Shown here in pieces: positions 8,230 through 17,392 of a stretch of 64,000 bases of DNA. The translations under genes were made by a program, and so were the position numbers. This DNA is from Desulfatibacillum alkenivorans DSM 16219 (GTDB taxonomy: Bacteria; Desulfobacterota; Desulfobacteria; Desulfobacterales; Desulfatibacillaceae): assembly GCF_900142135.1 (NCBI RefSeq), contig NZ_FQZU01000028.1, positions 20,088 through 84,087 of the forward strand, given 5' to 3'. The first letter of the stretch is position 1; each line of letters begins with the position of its first letter. The notes under the pieces were generated by a model, which was not told where the DNA came from, made no database searches, and worked only from the letters and a program-made list of their open reading frames with translations.

Positions 8230-10896
8230 ATGGATTCCAAACTCGATAAAGGCTATGAGCCCCACGACGTGGAGGCGCACTGGTACGCATTCTGGGAGTC
8301 GGAAGGACTTTTCGCCGCCAAGGAAGAAGGCGGGGACGACACATACTCCATCGTCATCCCTCCGCCCAATGTAACCGGCGTGCTCCACATGGGCCATGCA
8401 CTGAACGTCACCTTGCAGGACATCCTGTGCCGGTACCGCCGCTCAAAAGGAGACAACGTCCTGTGGATGCCGGGAACCGACCATGCAGGCATCGCCACCC
8501 AGAACGTGGTGGAGCGGCAACTGGCCTCGGAAGGCACGGACAGGCATCAGGTAGGCAGGGAGGCCTTTATCGAAAGAGTATGGGAATGGCGCAAACAATA
8601 CGGCGGCGCCATCATCAACCAGCTCAAACGCCTGGGCGCTTCCTGCGACTGGGACCGGGAGCGGTTCACCATGGACGAAGGCCTGTCCAGGGCCGTCCGC
8701 AAGGTTTTCGTGGACCTCTACGACCAGGGCCTGATCTACCGGGGCGACTACATCATTAACTGGTGCCCCCGGTGCCATACCGCCCTGGCCGACCTGGAAG
8801 TGGAGCACGAACAAACCGACGGCAAGCTCTACCAAATCCTGTATCCCTTTGTGGACCAGGAAGGCGGACTGATCGTGGCCACCACCCGGCCGGAAACCAT
8901 GCTGGGCGACACGGCGGTGGCCATCAACCCCAAAGACGAACGGTATGAGGACCTGACCGCCGAAAAGGTCATGCTGCCCATCATGAACCGGGAAATCCCC
9001 ATCGTGAAGGACTCCTACGTGGACCTGAAGTTCGGCACAGGCGCCCTGAAAGTCACCCCGGCCCATGACGTGAACGACTTTGAAATCGGCCTGCGCCACG
9101 ATCTGCCCAGGGTCAAGGTTATCGGGGAAGACGGCTGCATGACCGCCGAAGCCGGCGAGTTCGAAGGCATGGACCGCTTTGAATGCCGCAAGGCCATCGT
9201 GGCAAAACTGGATGAAATGGGGCTGTTGAAAAAGGTCGAGCCCCACGATCACGGCGTGGGCCAGTGCTACCGCTGCAAAACCACGGTGGAGCCCAATCTG
9301 AGCAAGCAATGGTTCGTAAAGGCCGGCCCCCTGGCTGAAAAAGCCATCAAGGCCGTGGAATCCAAAAAGACCCGGATCGTGCCTGAAGTGTGGGAAAAAA
9401 CCTACTTTGAATGGCTCTACAACATCCGGGACTGGTGCATCTCCCGCCAAATCTGGTGGGGCCACAGAATCCCGGCCTGGACCTGTCAGGACTGCGGTGA
9501 AGTTATGGTTCGCCTGGAGGACCCCGAAAAATGCCCCTGCGGATCCGCCAATCTGCAGCAGGAATCCGACGTTCTGGACACTTGGTTCAGTTCGGCGCTT
9601 TGGCCCTTCTCCACCATGGGTTGGCCGGATCAGACCGAACTGCTTAAAGCCTACTATCCCACGTCGGTGCTCATCACCGGATTTGACATCCTGTTTTTCT
9701 GGGTCGCCCGCATGATGATGATGGGCCTCCAGTTCATGGATGAAGTTCCCTTTAAGGACGTGTACATCCACGCCCTGGTGCGGGATGAGAACGGCGAAAA
9801 GATGAGCAAGTCCAAGGGGAACGTTATCGATCCTCTGGAAGTCATCGAATCCCAGGGCACGGATGCATTCCGGTTCACCCTGGCTTCTTTTGCGGCCATG
9901 GGCCGGGATATCAAGCTGTCCGTCAAGCGCATTGAGGGTTACCGCCACTTTATCAATAAAATATGGAACGCCGCCCGGTTTACCCTGACCAACGTGGAAA
10001 ACAACCCGGACGCCGCCGCCAAGGCTTCCAAGTCCACGGCCATACCGGACCGGTGGATTCTCTCCCGCCTTAATCAGGTCATCCTGCAGGTGGAGGCAGA
10101 CCTGGAGGCCTACCAGTTCAGCAGCGCCGCCAACATTCTTTATAAGTTCATGTGGCACGAATTCTGCGATTGGTACCTGGAAGCCATTAAGCCCATACTA
10201 TACAGGGAAGGGGCGGAAGAAGAACGCAACGCAACCGTGGCGACCCTGCAAAGGGTGTTGAACGACGCCCTTGTTCTGCTGCATCCTTTCATCCCCTTTG
10301 TGACCGAGGAAATCTGGCATCACATGCCGGGAGCCGAAGGCTCCATTATGAAGGCCCCCTACCCCGCGGCTGTTGATGAGGCCGTCGGCCTGGGTCCGGA
10401 TAAGGACGCGGAAAAGGAAATGGAGCTGGTTATGGCGGCGGTCACCGCGGTGAGGAATATCCGCGGCGAAATGAACATCCCGCCCAACCAGGCCCTGGCC
10501 GCTATTATCGAGCCTACGGACGATTTCGCCAAGGAAGCCCTCGCCAGGGAAAGCGGCCTGGTTTCCAATCTGGCGCGCTTGTCCTCCCTGGAAGTGGGAG
10601 GCAAACGGCCCAAGGGCGCGGCCACGGCGGTTGTGGACGGAGCCTCCGTGTACGTCCTTTTGGAGGGCGTCATCGACCTGGACAAGGAAGAAGCCCGCCT
10701 GGAAAAGGAAATCGCCAAACTCACCAAGGAATTGGTGAAGCTGGATAAAAAACTCAATAACGAGGATTTCCTGGCCAAAGCTCCCGACAACGTCGTCGAA
10801 AAGGTCCGCGGACAGCAGGCTGAAATGACGGAAAAACGGGAACATCTGGAATCGAATCTGGAAAAGGTGCGTGAAATTCATGGCGACCAAGGATAA
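8230..10896 (+). CDS. valS: Valyl-tRNA synthetase
   Basis: Class Ia aminoacyl-tRNA synthetase of 888 residues that charges tRNA-Val. The HIGH-type motif is HMGH within PNVTGVLHMGHAL and the KMSKS motif is intact (GEKMSKSKGNVIDP). The editing (CP1) domain has the TTRPETMLGDTAVA signature. The anticodon-binding domain is followed by the ValRS-specific C-terminal coiled coil (about 820-885, DLDKEEARLEKEIAKL). Length is normal for bacterial ValS. ATG 8230 was chosen over an upstream in-frame TTG at 8209; AGGAG lies 12 bases before the ATG. The 3' end overlaps nadC by 17 bases, so the two are co-transcribed. Confidence 0.98.
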   Translation: MDSKLDKGYEPHDVEAHWYAFWESEGLFAAKEEGGDDTYSIVIPPPNVTGVLHMGHALNVTLQDILCRYRRSKGDNVLWMPGTDHAGIATQNVVERQLASEGTDRHQVGREAFIERVWEWRKQYGGAIINQLKRLGASCDWDRERFTMDEGLSRAVRKVFVDLYDQGLIYRGDYIINWCPRCHTALADLEVEHEQTDGKLYQILYPFVDQEGGLIVATTRPETMLGDTAVAINPKDERYEDLTAEKVMLPIMNREIPIVKDSYVDLKFGTGALKVTPAHDVNDFEIGLRHDLPRVKVIGEDGCMTAEAGEFEGMDRFECRKAIVAKLDEMGLLKKVEPHDHGVGQCYRCKTTVEPNLSKQWFVKAGPLAEKAIKAVESKKTRIVPEVWEKTYFEWLYNIRDWCISRQIWWGHRIPAWTCQDCGEVMVRLEDPEKCPCGSANLQQESDVLDTWFSSALWPFSTMGWPDQTELLKAYYPTSVLITGFDILFFWVARMMMMGLQFMDEVPFKDVYIHALVRDENGEKMSKSKGNVIDPLEVIESQGTDAFRFTLASFAAMGRDIKLSVKRIEGYRHFINKIWNAARFTLTNVENNPDAAAKASKSTAIPDRWILSRLNQVILQVEADLEAYQFSSAANILYKFMWHEFCDWYLEAIKPILYREGAEEERNATVATLQRVLNDALVLLHPFIPFVTEEIWHHMPGAEGSIMKAPYPAAVDEAVGLGPDKDAEKEMELVMAAVTAVRNIRGEMNIPPNQALAAIIEPTDDFAKEALARESGLVSNLARLSSLEVGGKRPKGAATAVVDGASVYVLLEGVIDLDKEEARLEKEIAKLTKELVKLDKKLNNEDFLAKAPDNVVEKVRGQQAEMTEKREHLESNLEKVREIHGDQG

Positions 10897-11770
10897 CAAT
10901 TCCGCTCCGGCCCCGGACGCATGGCGTCCGGGGCTGGAAGTCTCCGGCATCGTCACAAGGCTTGTAGCCCTCGCCCTGGAAGAGGACCTGGCCACAGGAG
11001 ACATCACCACCGACCCCATCGTGCCGCCGGATCGCAAGGGCGAAGCCGTTATCAAAGCCAAGGAAGACCTCCTTGTGGCGGGCATGGACATGGTGCGCAT
11101 TGTCTTTGACGCCGTGGACCCGGAAATCCGCATCGACGTCCTGACTCCCGACGGCGCCCGCGCCAGGCCAGGGGACACCATGGCCAGGCTTTCGGGCAGG
11201 CTGCGCCCCTTGCTGTGGGGCGAAAGGACTGCCCTGAACTTTCTCCAAAGGCTTTGCGGAATCGCCACCCACACCCATGCCCACGTGCAGGAGGCCAATG
11301 GCCTGGACGTGAAACTGGTGGACACCAGAAAAACCACCCCGGGCTGGAGGCTGCTGGAAAAATACGCCGTGAGAGTCGGCGGCGCATCCAATCACCGCAT
11401 GGGGCTTTTTGACGGCGTCCTGATCAAGGACAATCACATCGTGGCGGCGGGCGGCATCGCCCAGGCGGTGGCCCTGGCTCGTAAAGGCGCTCCTCATATG
11501 GTGCGCATCGAGGTGGAGGCGGCTTCCATGGATGAAGTGCAGGAAGCGCTTGACGCAAAAGCGGACGTAATCATGTTGGATAATATGAACCCGGACCAAA
11601 TCAGCCAGGCCGTCCAATTGATAGCGGGAAAGGCCCTGGTGGAGGTTTCCGGAGGCATAAAAAAAGAGACCATCCGCACGATGGCCCGGACCGGCGTTGA
11701 CATCCTGTCGTGCGGGGCCCTGACCCACGGCGCACGAGCTGTGGACATCAGCATGAAAATTACGGTATAA
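10880..11770 (+). CDS. nadC: Quinolinate phosphoribosyltransferase (decarboxylating)
   Basis: NAD biosynthesis enzyme that joins quinolinate to PRPP to give nicotinate mononucleotide, with loss of CO2. About 296 residues, like E. coli NadC. Signatures: EEDLATGDITT at the N terminus, the substrate-binding VDTRKTTPGWR, GGASNHRMGL, and the barrel strands DGVLIKDNHI, IEVEAAS, IMLDNMNP and VEVSGGI. ATG 10880 was preferred; GTG 10871 is possible and adds three residues. The start lies inside the end of valS. No nadA or nadB is adjacent. The linkage with valS is probably just operon packing. Confidence 0.96.
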   Translation: MATKDNNSAPAPDAWRPGLEVSGIVTRLVALALEEDLATGDITTDPIVPPDRKGEAVIKAKEDLLVAGMDMVRIVFDAVDPEIRIDVLTPDGARARPGDTMARLSGRLRPLLWGERTALNFLQRLCGIATHTHAHVQEANGLDVKLVDTRKTTPGWRLLEKYAVRVGGASNHRMGLFDGVLIKDNHIVAAGGIAQAVALARKGAPHMVRIEVEAASMDEVQEALDAKADVIMLDNMNPDQISQAVQLIAGKALVEVSGGIKKETIRTMARTGVDILSCGALTHGARAVDISMKITV

Positions 11771-11856
11771 AGCAACGAGAGACCGCTTACAAGCTACCCT
11801 GACCCGGGATTGCGCCGTCCTTCCGAGCCGGCGCCTGAAAAAAAATCGAGTGATCC

Positions 11857-13914
11857 ATGTTCCAGGTCGAAAAGACAAAAACCATCATCCTTGAAGAAGA
11901 CAATAGCACGTCTTCCCCCAAACAATCGGACAAGCCTCGTCCTGAAACCACCAAACTCGACGTCGTCAATTTCTTTTTGAACCTGTACAGAAAGCAGATA
12001 GGCGCCCCGCCCTCCTGCATGGGAAAATACACGGCCCTCGACTCGGACGCCCACGGCCCGGAATCCCTGTATGAACTCAAAGTGAGAATCGGAGAAGACG
12101 TCCACACCCGGCGCATGACCATCACGCCCCTGGGCGAGGACACGGGCAGCCGCAGCAAGTGCTTTTTCGTCATCTACGACGTGCACATGGTCCTCAAAAT
12201 TCCCCCCATGGAGCAGAACAATCTCCAGGAGTATATCGAAAGCATACGCCGGGACGCCAAAATCGTGGACCGCCTGGCGCCAAGGGAATGCATCGTCCCC
12301 AGGGTTTCCGTTATCCTGAAAATGATCCGCACCTTTGACGATACGGAAGACCTTTCGCCCATGCAGTTTGAGGAGGTCTACATCAAATGGCTCATGGAGG
12401 ATCCCCGGACTCAGGAATTCCTGAAAATCAACGGGTCCTTCGTTTATTTTATGGATCTGGCGAAATACTACTTCCTGGGAGGCATCGTCGCTAAAATGCA
12501 GGGCGATAAAGACAGGAACGCCCAGGAAATTTTAGGCCACCATGATCTGATTTGGGAAATCGACGATTTTGAAGGCCGTTACGGATACCAGTTCGCATCC
12601 CTTTGCGAAGACCTCCAGCACCTATACGGCAAATGCCGCGCCGCTGCCAGCGCCGTCCTGATCCGGCACAAACTGGCCAACGCGGTCCAGGATTACCGGA
12701 TACGCAACTGGTTTCTCATCCATCTGGCGGGAAGAACCGTCAAGGCCGAGGATGCGGACGGCAATGCCAAAATTCTGGACGACTTAAACAAAGCCCTCAA
12801 CGAATTGATGGAGGAAGAGGCTTCCACGGTCAACGCGTACCGGAAAATGATCAAGGAATACATCAGGGAAAAGATGTTTTTCCGGAACAAGCCCCAGATG
12901 GAAACCATCATCGTCAACCTCCTGGAGCTTCTCGCATGGCTGCGCACCTCCAAAGTGTCCATCAGGGACTTGAAGCCGGACAATCTCCTGGTGGCCGGCA
13001 ACCCCGACAACTACCCTTATTTTTTAACCAACGCCGGGGAATATAATATCGGCCTCATCGACGTGGAAACCGCGGCTGATTTCTCCGGCGGCGAGCCCGG
13101 ATCCATGGAGCAGCCGCTTTTGGGCGGCACCCCCAATTACGCCACGCCAAGCCACCTTTTCGCCAATGAAATCATTGCCCTGGCCTGGGGCGACGTGGGC
13201 CGCATGCTCCATTACCAGGATTGGCAAGCCACCTTGGGCATGATCTATCGCGTCGCTACGGGCAAAACCTTGTTTCCCAAAACAGGCAAAATCCTGCCCA
13301 AGCTGCCCAAGATGTTCAGCCAGGCGCCCAAGGGAAAAACCCCTCTGGACCTGATCAAGGAAACAAGCAAATTGTTCTGGCAGTCGGCCATGGCGGAGTT
13401 TGACGCCAAGCGCCAGCAAAAGGAAGAGGCGCTGCGCACTTTGAAGATTACTCTGGATGAAACCGCCGTGGTCATGCTGCAGGAAGAGCTCGCTATTGAA
13501 AGCGAAATTGTGCTTGAGGCTTTGAAAGCAAGAATACTCAATCAAAAAATATACACCAGCAAAGACGCCAAGAAAAAACTTTTCGCCGCTTCCGCCAAAA
13601 GCCTGAACCAGCAAAAAGTGCGGCTTGCAAATACTCCGGACGGCAATGCAGCCCAAACCAGGGTCAAGCGCCAGGCGCTTAAGCTGTTCGGCGATCTGGA
13701 GCGCATGAAAAACCACCTCGCCCGTCTGGCATGGGCGCAGAAACAGCTTGCCAAACCGACGCCCGCCTTTTCGGTTTTTGAGATTATGGGCATCCTGTTT
13801 GACGCTCTCATCGTCACCATGCATAAGCCGGACTGGCCCGATCTTACGGGCGGCGACGTAGGCGCCTTCGGCCAGACAGGCAAGGACGCCACCTACCAGC
13901 ATGCGACTATATAA
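11857..13914 (+). CDS. Divergent protein-kinase-like protein with long helical tail
   Basis: A 685-residue cytoplasmic protein with a Hanks-type kinase core in altered form. The likely ATP-lysine is in HMVLKIPP. The catalytic loop reads IRDLKPDNLLV (His of HRD replaced by Ile, but Asp, Lys and Asn kept). The metal-binding DFG is changed to IDVE, keeping the Asp. The activation segment has GGTPNYATPSH in place of the usual GTxxYMAPE. Between lobes there is a large helical insertion (about 150-330). Residues about 510-640 are charged and helical, probably a coiled coil. The retained Asp residues suggest it may be active, or a nucleotide-binding pseudokinase. No phosphatase or FHA partner is adjacent. 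It starts at ATG 11857, 86 bases after nadC, with only a weak ribosome site. Confidence 0.72.
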   Translation: MFQVEKTKTIILEEDNSTSSPKQSDKPRPETTKLDVVNFFLNLYRKQIGAPPSCMGKYTALDSDAHGPESLYELKVRIGEDVHTRRMTITPLGEDTGSRSKCFFVIYDVHMVLKIPPMEQNNLQEYIESIRRDAKIVDRLAPRECIVPRVSVILKMIRTFDDTEDLSPMQFEEVYIKWLMEDPRTQEFLKINGSFVYFMDLAKYYFLGGIVAKMQGDKDRNAQEILGHHDLIWEIDDFEGRYGYQFASLCEDLQHLYGKCRAAASAVLIRHKLANAVQDYRIRNWFLIHLAGRTVKAEDADGNAKILDDLNKALNELMEEEASTVNAYRKMIKEYIREKMFFRNKPQMETIIVNLLELLAWLRTSKVSIRDLKPDNLLVAGNPDNYPYFLTNAGEYNIGLIDVETAADFSGGEPGSMEQPLLGGTPNYATPSHLFANEIIALAWGDVGRMLHYQDWQATLGMIYRVATGKTLFPKTGKILPKLPKMFSQAPKGKTPLDLIKETSKLFWQSAMAEFDAKRQQKEEALRTLKITLDETAVVMLQEELAIESEIVLEALKARILNQKIYTSKDAKKKLFAASAKSLNQQKVRLANTPDGNAAQTRVKRQALKLFGDLERMKNHLARLAWAQKQLAKPTPAFSVFEIMGILFDALIVTMHKPDWPDLTGGDVGAFGQTGKDATYQHATI

Positions 13915-13980
13915 AATCTCCCGGCGCCGTCAGCATGGAATACATCTTGCATAACTTCCGGTGCATTTGCGCACTCATAA

Positions 13981-14003
13981 TGACGCCAATAAACTTGGCG
14001 CCA
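13981..14003. other. Hairpin in gap before binding-protein gene
   Basis: TGACGCCAA (13981-13989) pairs with TTGGCGCCA (13995-14003), one mismatch, loop of five. There is no T-tract, so it is not a classical terminator. Confidence 0.35.
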
Positions 14004-14071
14004 TGCTCTGGTCCAAAGGATTTACCATAAAAATATAACCGGTTGGATCCACTTGTCGTCGTGAGGCCGCT

Positions 14072-15226
14072 ATGCAAAAGGTTAAACTCCCGTCCCATGC
14101 ATTAATTGCCGCCTTGATCATCTCCGCCTTGCTGTTTCCGGCGCCGGCGGCCTTGGCCGGGACGGCGCCCAAGACAAACAACGGCGTCAAGTGGCGCATC
14201 GGGTATTTGGAAGGCGGCCCCTGGCCCGACTACTACGAAAGCCTGCTTGAAACCGCCATAGGCCTTTCCGAACTGGGGTGGATGGAAAAATTCGCCCCCC
14301 CCAAGCACGGGAGGCCCGACGACGCCAGGGCCTTGTGGCTATGGCTGGCCCGCACTATTAAAAGCCCCTATCTGGAATTTGCAGAGGATGCCTTCTGGTC
14401 CTCAAATTGGGAGGACGAGGCCAGGGAGACGAACCGTCTTGCCTGCATAAAAGCGCTGCACGAACGAAAAGTGGATCTCATCATGGCTATGGGAACCTGG
14501 GCCGGCCTGGACCTGACCAACAACAAGCACAGCGTCCCCACCATAGTCATGTCCTCCACGGATCCCATTCAGGCGGGAATCATCAAAAGCGCCAAGGACT
14601 CGGGCTTCGACCATGTAACGGTGGAATGCGACCCGACCCGCTATCTGCGGCAAATCCGCCTGTTCCACGACATTATTCAATTCAAAAGGCTGGGTTACGT
14701 GTGTGAAGACTCGCCCGAAGCCAAGGCCTACTCCAATGAACAAGACTTAAAAACAGTGGCCAAAGAACGAGGCTTTGAACTGGTGGACTGCTATACCCCT
14801 GATACCAACGTCTCAGAGGAAAAGGCCGTTCAGGGTTATTTAAAATGCCTGGAAAAAATCGCTCCGGAGATTGACGCCTTTTATTTTAGCGCCCATCAAG
14901 GAGCGGCGCCGGAAAATATGCATAAAGTCCTGGCTCCGCTCATGGAGCATAAGATACCCACCTGGTCCAATTGGGGAATGGTCTGCGTGAAAACCGGCGC
15001 CCTTATGAGCGTGGGAAGAAAGAATTTTAGAGAGTACGGGGCGTTTTACGCCAAAGATATCGCCTTGATATTTAACGGCGCCAAACCCAGGGATTTGAAT
15101 CAGGTCATGAAAGAAGAACTGACCCTGGCCATTAACCTTGAGACCGCCAGGATCATTGGTTACAAGCCTCCGAAAAATCTTTTAAAAATCGCAGAATTTG
15201 TTTTCAATGATATCGAAACCCCATGA
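14072..15226 (+). CDS. Periplasmic ABC-type substrate-binding protein (PF04392-like)
   Basis: Exported binding protein of 384 residues. The signal peptide covers about residues 1-30, with cleavage after ALAG near 30. The mature part has two Rossmann-like lobes (DLIMAMGTWAGLDLTNN; PTIVMSSTDPIQAGI; RLGYVCEDSPEAKAY) and the family ending AINLETARIIGYKPP, typical of the ABC_sub_bind group (PF04392). No permease or ATPase gene follows. Instead a hybrid histidine kinase begins 19 bases downstream, so the protein probably acts as a periplasmic ligand receptor for that kinase rather than in transport. Ligand unknown; relatives are linked to amino acids, aromatic compounds or sugars. ATG 14072 has no strong ribosome site. 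Confidence 0.83.
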   Translation: MQKVKLPSHALIAALIISALLFPAPAALAGTAPKTNNGVKWRIGYLEGGPWPDYYESLLETAIGLSELGWMEKFAPPKHGRPDDARALWLWLARTIKSPYLEFAEDAFWSSNWEDEARETNRLACIKALHERKVDLIMAMGTWAGLDLTNNKHSVPTIVMSSTDPIQAGIIKSAKDSGFDHVTVECDPTRYLRQIRLFHDIIQFKRLGYVCEDSPEAKAYSNEQDLKTVAKERGFELVDCYTPDTNVSEEKAVQGYLKCLEKIAPEIDAFYFSAHQGAAPENMHKVLAPLMEHKIPTWSNWGMVCVKTGALMSVGRKNFREYGAFYAKDIALIFNGAKPRDLNQVMKEELTLAINLETARIIGYKPPKNLLKIAEFVFNDIETP

Positions 15227-15245
15227 CGGAGCCATTCGACTTTTA

Positions 15246-17042
15246 ATGAACAGGATAACCAAAAGTTACATAAAGGTGCTATTCGCCGCGATTGTCATCG
15301 GGTTGCTCTTCTGGATTATTGACGGAATCTTTGAGTACATGTTTTTCCATAAAAACCTGTCCTTTCTGGTGCTGGAGGGTCCGGAAACCCTAATGGAATC
15401 GCTGGTTTTACAGGTTCCTCCCCATTCCCTTTTCGTTCGGACTTCCTTTTTGATTGCGTGCTTCATTAGCGGGTGCATCGTCGCCGTCTTTCTGGCAAGA
15501 CGCTTAAAGGCGGAAGAGTCGCTTCGTGAAAGCGAAGCCATGTTCAAAACCCTGATTCGCACCATTCCCGACTTGGTTTGGCTGAAGGATCCCGACGGAA
15601 GATATATTGCCTGCAATACCCGGTTTGAAAAGTTTTTCGGGGCCAAGGAAGAAGAGATTATTGGAAAAACCGACCGTGATTTTTTAGGTGAGGAACTGGC
15701 GGCTTTTTTTCGCCATTACGACCAGCTAGCCATAGAAAAGGGAAGCCCCAGCGTTAATGAAGAGGAAATCACCTTTGCGGATGACGGCCACAAGGAACTG
15801 CTGGAAACCATTAAAACGCCCATGTACCGGGACGACGGCCATTTTGTGGGAGTGCTGGGCATTGGCCGGAATATCACCGAGCGGGTTCAAATGCAGGCCC
15901 AAATCTCCCAGGCGCAGAAAATGGAGTCCCTCGGCAGGCTTGCGGGCGGCATAGCCCATGATTATAATAATGTGTCCAGCGTCATTGTCGGCTACTCGGA
16001 ACTGGGATTGGAAGGCCTTAATCCGGCCGATCCTTTGTACGACTATCTTCAGGAAATCCATAAGGCGGCGCAACGCGCCGCCAACTTCACCAGGCAGCTT
16101 CTCGCCTTTGCGCGGCGGCAAACCGCAGCCCCCGTAGTCATCGATCTGAATGACGCCATTGAAAAAATGCTTACCATGCTGCAAAGGCTTATCGGAGAGC
16201 ACATCACCCTCTCCTGGAGGCCAGGCACGGAAATCTGGCCCCTTAAAATCGACCCTTCGCAAATTGATCAAATTTTGGCCAATCTCTGCATTAACGCCCG
16301 GGACGCCATTGCCGACACCGGCCGGATTGCTATCAGCACGGAGAATACCGCCTGCGACGTGAATACCTGCGCCGAAAACACAGATCTCGTTCCCGGCGAC
16401 TATGTGGCGCTCACAGTCAGCGACGACGGCCAAGGCATAGACCCTGAAACCCTGGACAAAATATTCGATCCTTTTTTCACCACCAAGGAAGTGGGAAAAG
16501 GATCCGGGCTCGGACTTTCCACAGTCTACGGCATCGTCAAGCAATACAATGGCTTCATCTGCGTTGACAGCGAGTTAAAACAGGGAACCTCCATCAGGAT
16601 CTACCTGCCTCGATGCGTTGAAAAGGAACCCCTTGCCAAAAACAGAAACGAGGCCCCCGCTGACCTTCCCCTCGGCCGCGGAGAGCGCATCCTCTTTGTG
16701 GAGGATGACGAGCCCATCCTTGAACTGGGGGAAAAAATCCTGACCGGCCTGGGGTATGAAGTCATGTCCTCGCCCAGCCCCCTCCAAGCCCTTGAACTGG
16801 CCAAAAGCCGCGGAAAGGAAATCGACCTTTTAGTCACGGATGTGATCATGCCGCAAATGAACGGCCGGGAGCTTGCCGAAACGCTCCAAGGCATGTTCCC
16901 CAGCCTCAAGGTTTTATTTATTTCAGGATATACGGCCGACGTCATCGCCCAAAAAGGCGTGGTGGAGGAAGGCGTTCATTTTCTGCCCAAACCCTTCACC
17001 AAGGCCGATTTGGCGGCCAAAGTGCGGGAAGCCCTGGATTAG
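15246..17042 (+). CDS. Hybrid sensor histidine kinase (TM-PAS-HisKA-HATPase-REC)
   Basis: About 598 residues from ATG 15246; upstream in-frame TTG 15198 and ATG 15207 would overlap the preceding gene. I favour 15246 because the product then begins directly before TM1 and GGAG lies 14 bases upstream. Two TM helices (about 10-30 and 65-85) enclose a short periplasmic loop, too small to bind a ligand itself. A PAS domain (LIRTIPDLVWLKDPDG), HisKA (His in GGIAHDYNN), HATPase (DDGQGIDPE, FDPFFTTKEVGKGSGLGLS) and a C-terminal receiver (FVEDDE, LVTDVIMPQMNG, KPF) follow. There is no output domain. The gene forms a two-gene unit with the periplasmic binding protein, consistent with a receptor/kinase pair. 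Confidence 0.92.
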   Translation: MNRITKSYIKVLFAAIVIGLLFWIIDGIFEYMFFHKNLSFLVLEGPETLMESLVLQVPPHSLFVRTSFLIACFISGCIVAVFLARRLKAEESLRESEAMFKTLIRTIPDLVWLKDPDGRYIACNTRFEKFFGAKEEEIIGKTDRDFLGEELAAFFRHYDQLAIEKGSPSVNEEEITFADDGHKELLETIKTPMYRDDGHFVGVLGIGRNITERVQMQAQISQAQKMESLGRLAGGIAHDYNNVSSVIVGYSELGLEGLNPADPLYDYLQEIHKAAQRAANFTRQLLAFARRQTAAPVVIDLNDAIEKMLTMLQRLIGEHITLSWRPGTEIWPLKIDPSQIDQILANLCINARDAIADTGRIAISTENTACDVNTCAENTDLVPGDYVALTVSDDGQGIDPETLDKIFDPFFTTKEVGKGSGLGLSTVYGIVKQYNGFICVDSELKQGTSIRIYLPRCVEKEPLAKNRNEAPADLPLGRGERILFVEDDEPILELGEKILTGLGYEVMSSPSPLQALELAKSRGKEIDLLVTDVIMPQMNGRELAETLQGMFPSLKVLFISGYTADVIAQKGVVEEGVHFLPKPFTKADLAAKVREALD

Positions 17043-17392
17043 GGCCGGTTAGCCGCATCCAAACCATGTCCTTCCACTCTTTGCGGGCCGCATCGCGTGA
17101 AAGCGCTTCCGCGCTTTTTGCCGGATTGCCGCCCCAACGCCGATCATCGGCGCAAGCCCCTGTCCATGATCCAACAGTACCAAATCCGCCCATTATTGCC
17201 TTAACTCCCGGAAATTCTAACTTGCCATTGGCCCTGAAATATGGCAAACGTTAACATTTAATAAGCCGCCCGAATTGACCGGCGGATTTTCGGTCGTTGT
17301 TCCCGGGCGTGAAGGTTTGGTTTAATTTCTAAAAATTTTGTAATAATCAGCCATGCTCCAGGCTTTCGAGCTGGTTCCAGGAGGTTGTCAAC
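17043..17392. other. Gene-free stretch before thiolase
   Basis: 350 bases. CCGCC (17266-17270) can pair with GGCGG (17281-17285), followed by ATTTT, a weak terminator candidate. The AT-rich run 17320-17350 probably holds the thiolase promoter, but no box pair stands out. Confidence 0.4.

Noticed and set aside
8443..10158. Long 571-codon open frame antisense to valS
   Set aside because: It is a shadow of the GC-rich valS codons; valS has all its motifs and the antisense frame has no family resemblance.
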